Position numbers and translations under genes: made by a program. From positions 4,898,001 to 4,962,000 of the forward strand of contig NC_089391.1 in NCBI RefSeq assembly GCF_003171515.1: a DNA stretch of 64,000 bases, written 5' to 3'. Below the pieces are notes generated by a model. That model made no database searches. It was not told the origin of the DNA and was given only the letters and a program-made list of their open reading frames with translations. Shown one piece after another: positions 10,473 to 20,136 of the stretch. Positions within the stretch are counted from its first letter, which is position 1. Every line of letters starts with the position of its first letter. Source of the DNA: Pyrenophora tritici-repentis (taxonomy: Eukaryota > Ascomycota > Dothideomycetes > Pleosporales > Pleosporaceae).

Positions 10473-12097
10473 GGTCTACATAAATTGTTAGTATTATTCA
10501 AGTTGTTGGGCGCTTGGAGCATGTCTTCAGAAACTTACTGCGCGGTAGGATAGGTGATGAGGAGTATAGGGTCTTGAGGTTTGGAGACGGCGGGTGCTGA
10601 ATAGTAGTTGCTTATTTGATGGTAGGTGTGTTGGTGATGTATTTGGATATTAGGAGGAAATCAAGTCCATTATATACTTTTGGGCAAGCCCAAGAAGGGT
10701 TTGAGATAGTTTGTTGCCAAGGAGAAGGATGATGAAAAGACCACAAATCGGAATGACCGGTACAAGGTTACGGCAAGCTATTCGGAGCGATAGGAATAAT
10801 TACTTCAAGGTTAGAAGTGGAGTAAAAAGACATATATGCAATGTACACAGCAGGTAAGATACCTAGCGTCGTGTTCAGAGTAAAGCAACCCAATAGAGTA
10901 CCTGCTGATGTTCGTATAGTACCTAGACTGGTACCCGTAATGCGGCCCAGGTGATGTTGTCAGCACGGCACATGTGTTCTGGCTCAAACTTAGTCAAAGC
11001 TTCTGCCGGAATAACAATGCACGAATGAGCTTTAACTAGGCGCATCCCGCCAGCATCCATAGAGCTTTCAGAGCACGCAACCGCAGTCGCATAACGACAA
11101 CCTTACAGGCGAGTGAGCTTGTACTCGGAGTGATATAATAGCCATCATGCGCTCTACTTTCACCGCCTGACTATTGTCGAACTTCAGCAGCGCCACAAGT
11201 GGAAATTGAGTGATTCTTGCCGGGATACCGAGGCTCACCTCACCGCCTACGTAACGAGCCCCCCTCACCCGGCGTAACGAGTTACTCTACCACGACAACA
11301 CGCCATCTTCAACACACAATAACCCTGCGATACAAACTTTAATTGGAGACACCCTGATGGAAATGGGCTGGTCGAGATGGAAATCATTGTGTTGTTTTAC
11401 GAGCGAGCGGTTATCCCGGAAGCAACGTTTTGACAAACTCCAGCAAGGCTTGGATTCCGGTACTGCTAAGCAGTTGCAGCCATGCGCTCGCATGATGCGC
11501 TTATTGGAAAAAAGTGTCGGGGCTAGGGGTCACGCAGACGATGCACTCAAGGTATATCTTGAGAATTGATTTAGCAACAGATAATACAATGCTTGTTGAG
11601 AATATCTGGGTTCAGTCCAGGTAGAAGGTGCTTGGGGATCACATGATGTGCTGGTGTGGCAGGCACTGCCCGGTGGGCAATAGCACCCACCACAATAGAG
11701 TGAGACCTTGATACTGAACCACGATAGTCAATACAATACGTTGCAGCCACCCCGCCTTGTCCCTCCTCCCACTCGGTTATCCATAGTAGTCATACTACTA
11801 GAGGGACCTTGTTCCAATAATGCTCAATATTAGGATTGCTACTCGCAGCGCGACAGAAGCTTCAAATCAATACATACAATTTACAACCAATGTTCTTTCC
11901 TGGTACCATGGTACAGTCGACCCAAGGCACCCCCCGAAAACTACCGCATCCAAAAGTCCTCAAACGATTACATCGACGCAGCAAATCTGCGATCGAAGAG
12001 AACCCCTAGCCCAATATTCTTTCCTGTATCCAGCTTTCACATCGGAAACAGTCTGTAGCCCATCCACCGAGAATTCAGTAGTATACCCTGCAAGTGT
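10473..12097. other. Long intergenic stretch, no gene seen
   Basis: About 1.6 kb between two small secreted-protein genes. It contains only short frames (for example around 11357-11569) with no recognisable domain. I see no TIRs, LTRs or tRNA-like structure. Confidence 0.45.
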
Positions 12098-12409
12098 CTA
12101 GGAACTGCCGTCGGTGACGAAATCGGGGGTACATTTCCTGACCGGCTTGTCTCCAAGGGTATACTGTACGCTTCCGTCGAGTTGGCAGCATTGGCCCTAG
12201 AAAGATTAGCGACTTAGAAAAGGCTATGTAGGATTGTGTTGTCTTACCCATAGAACATTGTAGGCACAGCAGAGTTTGTACGGAACGTACTGGGGCCATC
12301 CAAGCAAGTTTCGGGCCGCCTTAGGGCAAGTATTGTCGCGGGAAGTGATTGCAGCGCCTTGAACAGCGGTGGTGGCGAGAGCAGCGGACGCGGCGATGAA
12401 GAAACGCAT
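12098..12409 (-). CDS. Small secreted six-cysteine protein (86 aa), effector-like
   Basis: Two exons, 12248-12409 and 12098-12196, are joined across a 51-bp GT-AG intron (GTAAGA...TTTCTAG). The product is 86 aa. Residues 1-18 (MRFFIAASAALATTAVQG) form a signal peptide; the mature part has cysteines at 28, 47, 48, 57, 58 and 76, a C...CC...CC...C pattern also found in hydrophobin-like and effector-like peptides, though the spacing here is too short for a hydrophobin. The start at 12409 is chosen over an upstream in-frame ATG because it places the signal peptide at the N-terminus. It is the last non-transposon gene before the repeat block. Function unknown; an apoplastic effector or surface protein is the best guess. 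Confidence 0.68.
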
Positions 12410-13193
12410 CTTGAAGGTTGCAAAGATTTTGTAGTGAAATAGAACGGCAAGAAGGAGTCTGATGCGATGGTTGAGGATGGTAGATGGAGTGAGATATAGG
12501 ATGTTGTAGGTAGAGAGAAGAGGTAGTGGGAAGGGCAAGGAGCTTTATAGTTCTATCCAATATATGTCTACAGTTATTTCACTCTGTTATCCGGCGTCAA
12601 GCTTGATATTAAGATCAGGCATAGCCTGCTATCGATGAAAAACTTCCGTAGAGTGTTTACAAGCATCAAAATTATCTACCTCGGTACCGACCGGGATACA
12701 GTATTACAATAACCACTGCACACGACTGCACACGATATGTTATTGTCTAGTAGGTAAGAAACGAGTAATCAAAACAGAAAGGCAAGACACTATTCGCGAT
12801 TAAGTAAGATTCTGCTCTAGAACGCTTACTACAGTAGATCTGTACCCGCTGCTTCGACAGAAACTTACCGAACTGTTCTCCAGCTTTTCCTTTGCACACC
12901 CGGTTTGAAGCTATAGCGCGGCTGATATAGCTATACAGTCCTAGAGACGATCGGCTTAATAAGGACCTCGGGAGTCAGTGGTGAATAACGTGCCGAGAAT
13001 AATACCGAAGCACTCAGCCACTGAAGATTACACAGTACTTATCTGCCGCAATATGTTTGCAAACAGTGCCTGAATCCGGGAATCTTGATTGCAAGTACAT
13101 GGCTGTGCGGCGCGAGTGATGCCGGCCTTGCTTTCTTTACTTTACGCGCTTTGACTCTATCACGCGTGCCGGATGCTCTACGCTTACAGAATA
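12410..13193. other. Intergenic boundary between gene zone and transposon block
   Basis: No coding frame of note. It includes the presumed promoter of the 86-aa secreted protein and ends at the TA dinucleotide that flanks the pogo element. Confidence 0.5.
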
Positions 13194-15192
13194 ACGTGTC
13201 TGTGCGCGTGATGCCCATAATCGCGTGCCGCACACCCCACCAATATCGCGACGACGGCAAAGTTGAGGCTGTGCAGCCACGTACAATAACTATTATCGCG
13301 AGGTTTTCCGGTGTATTGATCTATAGACGTAGCTCTACAACTTTGTCTATCTATATTTTGCCGGAGTATTGACGGCCCGGCCGCGTCGGGTGGTTGTTGG
13401 TGGGGAGCCGGTGCAGCCACCTCAGCCAGAGTGCCACCGCCAGCACCACCCACGCGTCGTTTTTTTGGCTGTTGCTTTGCAGCGGGCTTTGAAGCCTTAC
13501 GCTTGCCCGATTGGGGTTGTTGTATAGCCTTTGCAGCGTCGCGATCGCGTCGTTTGGCGTCAAGTTCGGCAGCCTTTACAGCCTTGGCTTCATCCCGCAC
13601 CTTCTTTGCCTCCTCACGCGCCGCCCGCGCTGCCTCTTTGATCTTAAGTTGATAGATCCTGTTGTTCTCCTTTGCCTCTTTCAACTCTATCTTATCAAGT
13701 AGCTCTTTCTCCTTCTCCTTCTCCTTCACTAGCTGCCTGAAGCGGGCCTCTCGAAGCTTGCACGGCGACCACCAAACTGCCCCTGAATGGAACGCTTTTC
13801 GCTGCTGTAGATCTAGGGGAGGTTCGTGCCGATTGCGGGGCTTCTGGTGAACGTGTAGCGCCGCGCGCAGTGCGTCCTTCTCGTACTCGGCGATCTCTTT
13901 GGCAGCCTGGAGGCGGAGGAGTATTTCTGAGAGGTTGTTGGTCGCAATAGAGCTCGGATCGTAGGCCTGATTAATGAGGTTCGTGATAGTAGCTCTACTC
14001 ACGTTCACTAGTGGCGGCGGTGCTGTTAGTGTTGACTTTCGGAACTTTTTAAGTACTACTTCGGGATCTATAGGAGCTATCCCAGTGGCTTTAAATGCCT
14101 TCAACGCGTGCTTCTTAATGAAAGAGGAGTCCCAGGCAGGCTTGAAAAGACGGTAGAAGTCATCCTTCCTCACAGCTAAGAGACCGTGGCTCGCCTGGAG
14201 GTAGTGCTGCAAGCTGAGTGAGTACGCGGCTGCCAGAGGTTTGAACATTACCACATCGAGTGGCTGCAGCGTATGGGTACTATGGGGGGTAGTATGAGTA
14301 ACATAATATTGTGGGCGATCGCATAGTCAATAAACTCCATAGTAACGTGACTCCCATGGCCGTCAAGGATGAGTAAGCGTGTGTGATTGCCGGCCTTCTC
14401 CTTCGTATGGCGATCAAACACCTGTTCGAGCCATGCCAGGCCTACCTGATCATTGGTCCACCCTGAGGGACTTGAGGTAACGTAGACTGGATCGTCAATT
14501 GCGATATCATCAACCCATCTGGCGTACATGTTGCCCGAAGTAGCTTCGTATATAATCGCGGGCGGTAACGTACTCCCATCAGCACATATAGCAGCGATAA
14601 CAGTGATCCAATCTCTGTTGCCGTCCTGTATCACTTTCTTAAAGCCCCCAGTCTCATATTTCTGCTTACTAAACACTCTCTTACTCCTCCCCGTCACTCC
14701 AATAAGGAATCCCTTCTCATCCATATTATATACATCCTGCGCCCGAATATGGTGCTGAGCCATTTTAGTAGATAGTAGATCAAAGTACGACTCGTACTTG
14801 TATACAGAATCAGCCCGGTGGCGATTGCGGTCCAAACCAGTTGACCAACGTGATATAATCGCGTCGGGATGACGGTGAAAGAAGCGCGTCACCCAGCTTT
14901 GGGAGGTAGCCCTTCCGGCTATAGCACTAGCAAAGTTCTGGATCATAGTCCTCGTCGGTGGTAAGCCAGCCTCAGTAAGCTCGTCAATGTGCTCTAGAAG
15001 CTGTAGCTCCTGGTGTGGGTGAAGGAGTTGCTGATTACGTGATTTGGCTTCATTTGAGCCCCGGATCTGTTGATGGCGTCGCGACAACGTAGAGCGATCA
15101 ACACCAAAGCGGCGCGCAACCTCAGAGTATGTAAATTTATCTCCGGGATCACGCGATTCAATAGCTTCAATCGCAGCGTTGATACAACTCAT
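13184..15192 (-). pseudogene. pogo/Fot1-type transposase with one frameshift
   Basis: From the ATG at 15192 the protein has an N-terminal psq-type helix-turn-helix (EVARRFGVDRSTLSRRH), a CENP-B-like HTH, then the DDE catalytic domain with YNMDEKG, LLILDGHGSH and, after a frame change, LQPLDVVMFKPL. The frame breaks in a run of six C on the coding strand (14284-14289); one extra C would restore LPPHSTHTLQPLDV-type reading. After the break a Lys/Glu/Ala-rich coiled-coil C-terminus continues and reads straight through the left TIR, stopping 10 bp outside the element at 13184. The enzyme as read is inactive, but the lesion is a single homopolymer change. Confidence 0.85.
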
Positions 15193-15292
15193 GGTTGTGG
15201 AGTTATGGGTGGTTGAAGTGGTAAGGGTGGATTGGTGTTGATGTTGCGGGGTGTGCGGCACGCGATTATGGGCATCACGCGCACAGACACGT
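13194..15292 (-). mobile_element. Tc1/mariner-superfamily pogo (Fot1-like) element, 2.1 kb
   Basis: Perfect 45-bp terminal inverted repeats lie at 13194-13238 and 15248-15292 (starting ACGTGTCTGTGCGCGTGATG) and are flanked by TA on both sides (13192-13193, 15293-15294), the expected target duplication. The single transposase reads on the minus strand. Identical TIRs indicate a recent insertion. The right TA is also the left flank of the next element. Confidence 0.9.
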
Positions 15293-15499
15293 TATGGGTG
15301 TTTCTCGAAATACCTTGAGCCACCTGGATCTGGTTGGCTTGGTGGCCAAGAACATCAACTCCTATAGTAATTTGTTAGTAAATCGATGCAGCCACGCTTT
15401 CTAACACCCACAACGTATTTGAAGTTCATTGTTTGCTGCGATCGCCTCTACTGACTCGCGTTTTTGGTGTTGCAATTTTCTCGAGCCCATCTCATCGCG

Positions 15500-16474
15500 A
15501 TGCCAGGCACCGGCCACCGCTTGCAGCCCGCTGTTCTCCAGGCTATCCTCGACCGAATTGCTGCCTGCGAAAGTGATCGAGCCATCTCTAGAGCTACAGG
15601 TGCGAGCCGTAACACAGTAGCAAAGCTGAGGTTGAGCTTAGAGTTTTGGGGCGTGCCTTATCCGCCGCGCTGCGTTCGACTTGGGCGGCCATCTATACTC
15701 CGGCAAGCTCAGCGCGAAGGCCTTCAGGCATACCTCAATGGCTCACCGGGCGCATACATGGATGAGATGAGGGACTTCTTGTACGACGAGTACGACGTTA
15801 GGATAAGCCTTGCGAGCGTTTACCGAGAGCTAGAGAAGATGAGATGGTCTCGCAAGCTTGCAACAAAGCGGGCAAAGGAGCAGAGTGAGCCACTCCGCCG
15901 CCTCTATCTTGCCAGGATGGCGCAACACTATAAGGCGGAGCAGATCGTTGCGTTGGACGAGAGCGCCTGCAATGAGCGTACGGGCGACCGCAAGTATGGC
16001 TGGTCTCCAATCGGGGAGCCGGTGGAGCTATCACACAGCTTCAGGCGATCAGAACGGTGGTCGCTGCTGCCAGCCATGACGATAGATGGCTACATAAGCT
16101 ATAAGATCTTTCAAGGCGCGATTACATCTGAGATCCTAGAAGACTTCTTAGAGTTTCAAGTGCTGCCGTTCTGCAATCCTCACCCAGGGCCAGCCTCAGT
16201 AATCGTGCTTGATAACGCCTCCATCCATCGATCAGAGCGTGTACGGGTGCTTTGCCAAAGTGCTGGAGTACTCCTTGAGTATCTGCCGCCATACTCACCA
16301 GATTTCAACCCCATCGAGAAGAGCTTTAAGCAGCTCAAGGGGTGGATGAAAAGGAATTCAGCGCAAGCGGAGAACTTCATTGACTTTGGGGTCTTTCTTG
16401 AGTATGCAGCGCAGCTGGTGTGCTGTAATATTAACTGCAGAAGCTGGTTCCATAGGTGTGGCTATCCCTATTAA
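15500..16474 (+). CDS. Tc1-like DD34E transposase
   Basis: An uninterrupted 324-aa frame (start MPGTGHRLQP). An N-terminal HTH (RAISRATGASRNTVAKLRL) and a second HTH (AYMDEMRDFLYDEYDVRISL) precede the catalytic core: Asp153 in VALDESACNE, Asp238 in VLDNASIH, Glu273 in FNPIEKSFKQ. The 34 residues between the last two define DD34E. It ends with WFHRCGY, the usual Tc1 C-terminus. All catalytic residues are present and there are no stops, so it is potentially active. It cuts and pastes DNA at TA sites. An in-frame ATG 36 bp upstream is less likely to be the start. It shares its TIR-bounded element with a convergent second gene. Confidence 0.9.
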   Translation: MPGTGHRLQPAVLQAILDRIAACESDRAISRATGASRNTVAKLRLSLEFWGVPYPPRCVRLGRPSILRQAQREGLQAYLNGSPGAYMDEMRDFLYDEYDVRISLASVYRELEKMRWSRKLATKRAKEQSEPLRRLYLARMAQHYKAEQIVALDESACNERTGDRKYGWSPIGEPVELSHSFRRSERWSLLPAMTIDGYISYKIFQGAITSEILEDFLEFQVLPFCNPHPGPASVIVLDNASIHRSERVRVLCQSAGVLLEYLPPYSPDFNPIEKSFKQLKGWMKRNSAQAENFIDFGVFLEYAAQLVCCNINCRSWFHRCGYPY

Positions 16475-16778
16475 TTGTGCTTTTAAATGGATGCCACAGT
16501 ACGTTTCTATAGGTAGATGATACCATACAAATGCGAACGATTACACCTTAATGCGCAACCCACAAAAGCGATTTAATAATTCTAAAAAAATAAGAGCTAT
16601 TTCTATACATATAGAACTATCTTAGGAAGTTAACCTGTTATAATCGCATAACGTTGTAGTGTTGTACATAGGGCTATCCAAATAGACTATTGTTGCAGCG
16701 CATTTGAAACGCCTGAAAAACCTCAACACTATAGCGGGCACGGGCCGCTGTCACCAAAAACGCTCAGGCCACTAAGCT
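16475..16778. other. AT-rich spacer between the two convergent genes of the Tc1-type element
   Basis: About 300 bp with no coding frame; presumably holds the two 3' UTRs. Confidence 0.5.
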
Positions 16779-18473
16779 TCAAGCATTCTCGCCATCATCC
16801 TCCACAACACTGCTAGACGGTTCAACCACCAATTTCTTGCGCGCAATCTCTTCTCTTTTCTTACAACGTTCGACTCGTCTCCAGTTACGATCTGTGAGAC
16901 CCTGGTACCCAGCTTGCCATTCTTTTGCAGTGTTTTGTAGCGTGAAAAACCAGCCAGGAGGCTGCTTGAAATGCTGCGTCCACAACTTCAAGATATCACC
17001 AGATGGCTGCATCAAGAGGTTGATATCCATAGCTCCGTCAATAACAAGAGTCTTATAAAGCTCGTTAATGTCCTCTCCAACTGTAGGAAATTTTAACTTA
17101 AGGTAGTTAAAGAAATTACTAGTATGCTCGTTAATCTCCTGCTCATGATCATATCGGATAGGCGCCCACTGAGATGCACTAGATACCTCAGCTCTTGTTA
17201 TCGTTGGTGCAGCTGCCTGCAAGTTAGACTCCTGTTGAGGTTGCCTGTTCATCCGCTCAAGCTGTCCAACGATGAGCAGTTTTGTTAAGCTTTTGATATC
17301 ATCGTCGCCATCTCCAGCCGCCCGCAACTTGCGCGTTTTCTCATGCACCCGCAGGTCCTTTGCTCTCAAAATTGCAAGCCGTACATCATCAGATGGCTCA
17401 TCGTACGTTGCCCTTCTCGCTGTAATTGCTCTTGCCCACATGGAGATAATGTTGCCGTTGACAAAGAGGTGATCTTCGAAGCGCGCTGGCTGCCTCGCTG
17501 TTGGCGCCATCCAGCAGCAATAAGGATAGTTCTCGCAATGGGTATCTGTACAGCGCCATCTATCCCGGATAGCAATAGCATGCCCGCTACCTGCTTGTTC
17601 AGCTGCGATTACACCAGCAAGCCCCTCCTCTTGAATCACCGTTGCGGTGCGTCGACGAGGACCGTCGACAACCGTTGGCAACGGCTGCTGCTCCCCTGGA
17701 ATTTCAGCCAAGATGAGCTCGAAATCGACGTTTACTGGCTCGCTGACATAGTTATCAACCTCTACAACAAGGCGCTGAAAGCTATTCCACGTTGCATCAA
17801 CACCTCGCCGCAATCGCTTTATCGCGCGCTCGCGTTTGGCCTGCTTAGCTGGGTAAACAACAGTGCAAACAGATGAGATCTTCGCTCTTTTTGGCCGTAA
17901 TTCTGCAACAACGTCATCTACCCACTGCCATAGGTCGTCGAAATGCAGCGAGTACAGCCGTACGCCGTGCTCGCTATCGGCAGCTTCAGGAATAAAGTGT
18001 TTCTCCATATCACCACCAAGGCAAGCCCTCCACCTAACGCGCAGTACAGGATTAACCTCATCCTCTAGCGCTTGCGATGAGCGAGGCAGCCATGGAGTGC
18101 CTTCTTGACGTCGGTACGCTGGCTCTCCCTCATCCTCAACACTACCGGCAGCGCCCTTAGCAGCGATCTCATCCTCATCCTCAGGCAGCGGATCGCCATC
18201 TCCATCCTCGAAAGTATCCTCATCCTCGCCAACGATATCTTCAGCTTGCGCGGAGGCAGCTGTTTGGGTGGCTTGCAGCTCAGGCTCGGACAACGGGCTT
18301 TGACGGCGCGGCGGGGCAGTCGCTGGAGGCGACGGCAGCGCCTCACGGCGGACACGTTTAGGCGTTAAATGGGTAGGATTTTGTCTAGTTGCTGGCGCTC
18401 TACGCTTCTGGGAGGACGGGTTAACGCCTTGATCGAATGGCTGCTTCGGCTTACGCTGGCGCTTGGGCGGCAT
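16779..18473 (-). CDS. Second protein of the Tc1-type element, function unknown (564 aa)
   Basis: An uninterrupted frame from MPPKRQRKPKQ (18473; an in-frame ATG also lies at 18515). Residues 1-60 are basic and Pro/Ser-rich with nuclear-localisation-like KR clusters; about 80-120 is highly acidic. A central folded region contains RWRACLGGDMEKHF and a Cys/His cluster near residues 308-335 (CTDTHC, YCC, then DH) that could bind zinc and DNA. The C-terminal third holds WFFTLQNTAKEWQAGY and RNWRRVERCKKREEIARKK. I do not recognise a named family. It lies inside the transposon's TIRs, convergent with the transposase, and is intact, which suggests selection as part of the element: a DNA-binding accessory or regulator of transposition is plausible. 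Capture of a host gene is the alternative. Confidence 0.75.
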   Translation of the reverse strand: MPPKRQRKPKQPFDQGVNPSSQKRRAPATRQNPTHLTPKRVRREALPSPPATAPPRRQSPLSEPELQATQTAASAQAEDIVGEDEDTFEDGDGDPLPEDEDEIAAKGAAGSVEDEGEPAYRRQEGTPWLPRSSQALEDEVNPVLRVRWRACLGGDMEKHFIPEAADSEHGVRLYSLHFDDLWQWVDDVVAELRPKRAKISSVCTVVYPAKQAKRERAIKRLRRGVDATWNSFQRLVVEVDNYVSEPVNVDFELILAEIPGEQQPLPTVVDGPRRRTATVIQEEGLAGVIAAEQAGSGHAIAIRDRWRCTDTHCENYPYCCWMAPTARQPARFEDHLFVNGNIISMWARAITARRATYDEPSDDVRLAILRAKDLRVHEKTRKLRAAGDGDDDIKSLTKLLIVGQLERMNRQPQQESNLQAAAPTITRAEVSSASQWAPIRYDHEQEINEHTSNFFNYLKLKFPTVGEDINELYKTLVIDGAMDINLLMQPSGDILKLWTQHFKQPPGWFFTLQNTAKEWQAGYQGLTDRNWRRVERCKKREEIARKKLVVEPSSSVVEDDGENA

Positions 18474-18938
18474 CCCAACAGCAGCTAGATTGAGCTCGCA
18501 ACAAGCTCCACACAAACAAAACGCTATACACGAACGATTTAGAGTACAGGACTAGCTTCATGGGCTTCTGGAGGTGGGAAACGGCTGCTGCATTAATTTA
18601 CTAACAAATTACTATGGGAGTTGATGTTCTTGGGCACCAAGCTAACCAGATCCAGGCGGCTCAAGGTATTTCGAAAACCACAATAGAAGTACAATCTCCG
18701 CAGAGCCTCGGTAATGATTCCTCGCCCATTTACCCGCGTCCCTCCCCTACCGACAAAGCGTCTCACTCTTCGGACGTCTTGTGGAAACTGGCCCTGTCAT
18801 TTCCATTCAGCTCGCAAAATGATGTAAGCTGGGCCCATCCAATATAAGGCGACAGGGATACGGAGGTCTGTTTCAAAAGTTCTTGCTGACAGGGGTTGTC
18901 TCAATTACTACCGAAATACCGCCGTACCGCGGACTAGC

Positions 18939-19579
18939 TTAGTCTCTGCCCTCTTTGTACTCGTTGCCACCATTAAGTTCAATTATTTTTTGAACATGAA
19001 CTGGAATCCGCTCTATCCAAGCTTGTATTTGGTGTTGAGGTAGCTCAAGCCAGGCCTGCTCCCAGGCCTTGGCGCCCTCTGCTCTGCTTTTTGGAGCACC
19101 TCTCCTGGTTGTTCTCCTCTTCAACCATGACCAGGCAGGCTCGATAGCATTAAGATCAGGTGAATTGCCACACCAAATAAGCTTCTCAACACTCTCTTTT
19201 TGGTATACAAAGCGCTGAGCGTAATGAGCGTGAGAGGGAGCTTTATCCTCTTGAACGAGAGTACTAGGTCTCTGTTTTTGACACTCCTTAGCAAAGGGGA
19301 TAAGCTTTGGGATGAGAATCTGAGACTGGTAACGCCACCAGTCAATCCCACCGTGAGCGCTCCCACGAGCCAGCTTGCCAGTCTCTCTACTCCATCTCCA
19401 TTGAGGTGTTTTGCCTGGCTTGGTGCGTAATCCAAGTCTCCTCACCCCAGTTATAAGCTCCCACTCCTCTCTCATGAGAGGCTCTAGAGCCTCATTCATC
19501 TCAGCAATCTTATCAGCTGCCTCTCTCTTCTCCTGAGCAGTCTCTGGTCTCCATATATGGAAGGGGCCCTTGCAATCGT
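18939..19579 (-). pseudogene. Tc1-like transposase, C-terminal fragment
   Basis: About 213 codons remain, cut at the 5' side by the hAT-1 terminus at 19580. Seen are KGPFHIWRPETA, the second catalytic Asp in VQEDKAPSHAH and the Glu in NSPDLNAIEPAWSWLKRR. The HTH domains and the first catalytic Asp are lost. It belongs to a different Tc1 lineage from the two-gene element next to it. Confidence 0.8.
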
Positions 19580-20136
19580 CAGACTTTCCAACAAGCAAGT
19601 AAAGCAAGTCACCGCTCTAAACTTGACTTGCTTGGTTCAAACATAGGCTTTACTTGACTTGCTTGGGGTGATTTTTTTACTTGCTTGACTTGCTTGTATT
19701 ACTTGCAAGTACTTGGATTACTTGACTACTACAAAGAGATTAAGCTACATACAAATTACCAAAACTCAGTGTTCCACTCTAGTATGTTGTAATCTCCTAC
19801 AAGCTGCTCATCTGAAAGCTTAGCCTCGCTACAGTTGTACGGTTTATAACCAGCTCGCACCCATGACCTTACTAATTGAAGAGCTGCGAGTAGCTCACTG
19901 CCCAGAGCACGTCGTTTAGGTTCAAGAAGGTCGCCAAGCTCACTGAAGAGGCGCTCACAGTCGCTGCTTGATGCTGGGATAGTCATGATATCGATTGCAA
20001 ACTGCGCTAAATGCGGGTATTTCGGCAGTAGTTGTATCCAGTATTGGACAGGATTTCCATCTGCGTTGTACTGCTCCTGCGTCCACTGCGGCTCTTGTGT
20101 TTTCCAGCGCTCAAACTCGTCAAGTGGAGCCTCTCG

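Larger units (their letters stand above)
15295..18683. mobile_element. Tc1-type DNA transposon with two convergent genes, 3.4 kb
   Basis: Imperfect long terminal inverted repeats of about 85-100 bp lie at about 15295-15395 and 18585-18683 (shared cores CGAAATACCTTGAGCC and TAGTAATTTGTTAGTAAAT), with TA at 15293-15294 and 18684-18685. Inside are a plus-strand DD34E transposase and a minus-strand gene of unknown function that meet tail to tail. Exact ends are uncertain by a few bases because the outermost 12 bp align only with an indel. Confidence 0.82.

Noticed and set aside
18100..18370. Plus-strand frame rich in Leu/Arg opposite the unknown Tc1-element protein
   Set aside because: Shadow of the acidic low-complexity segment of the minus-strand gene.
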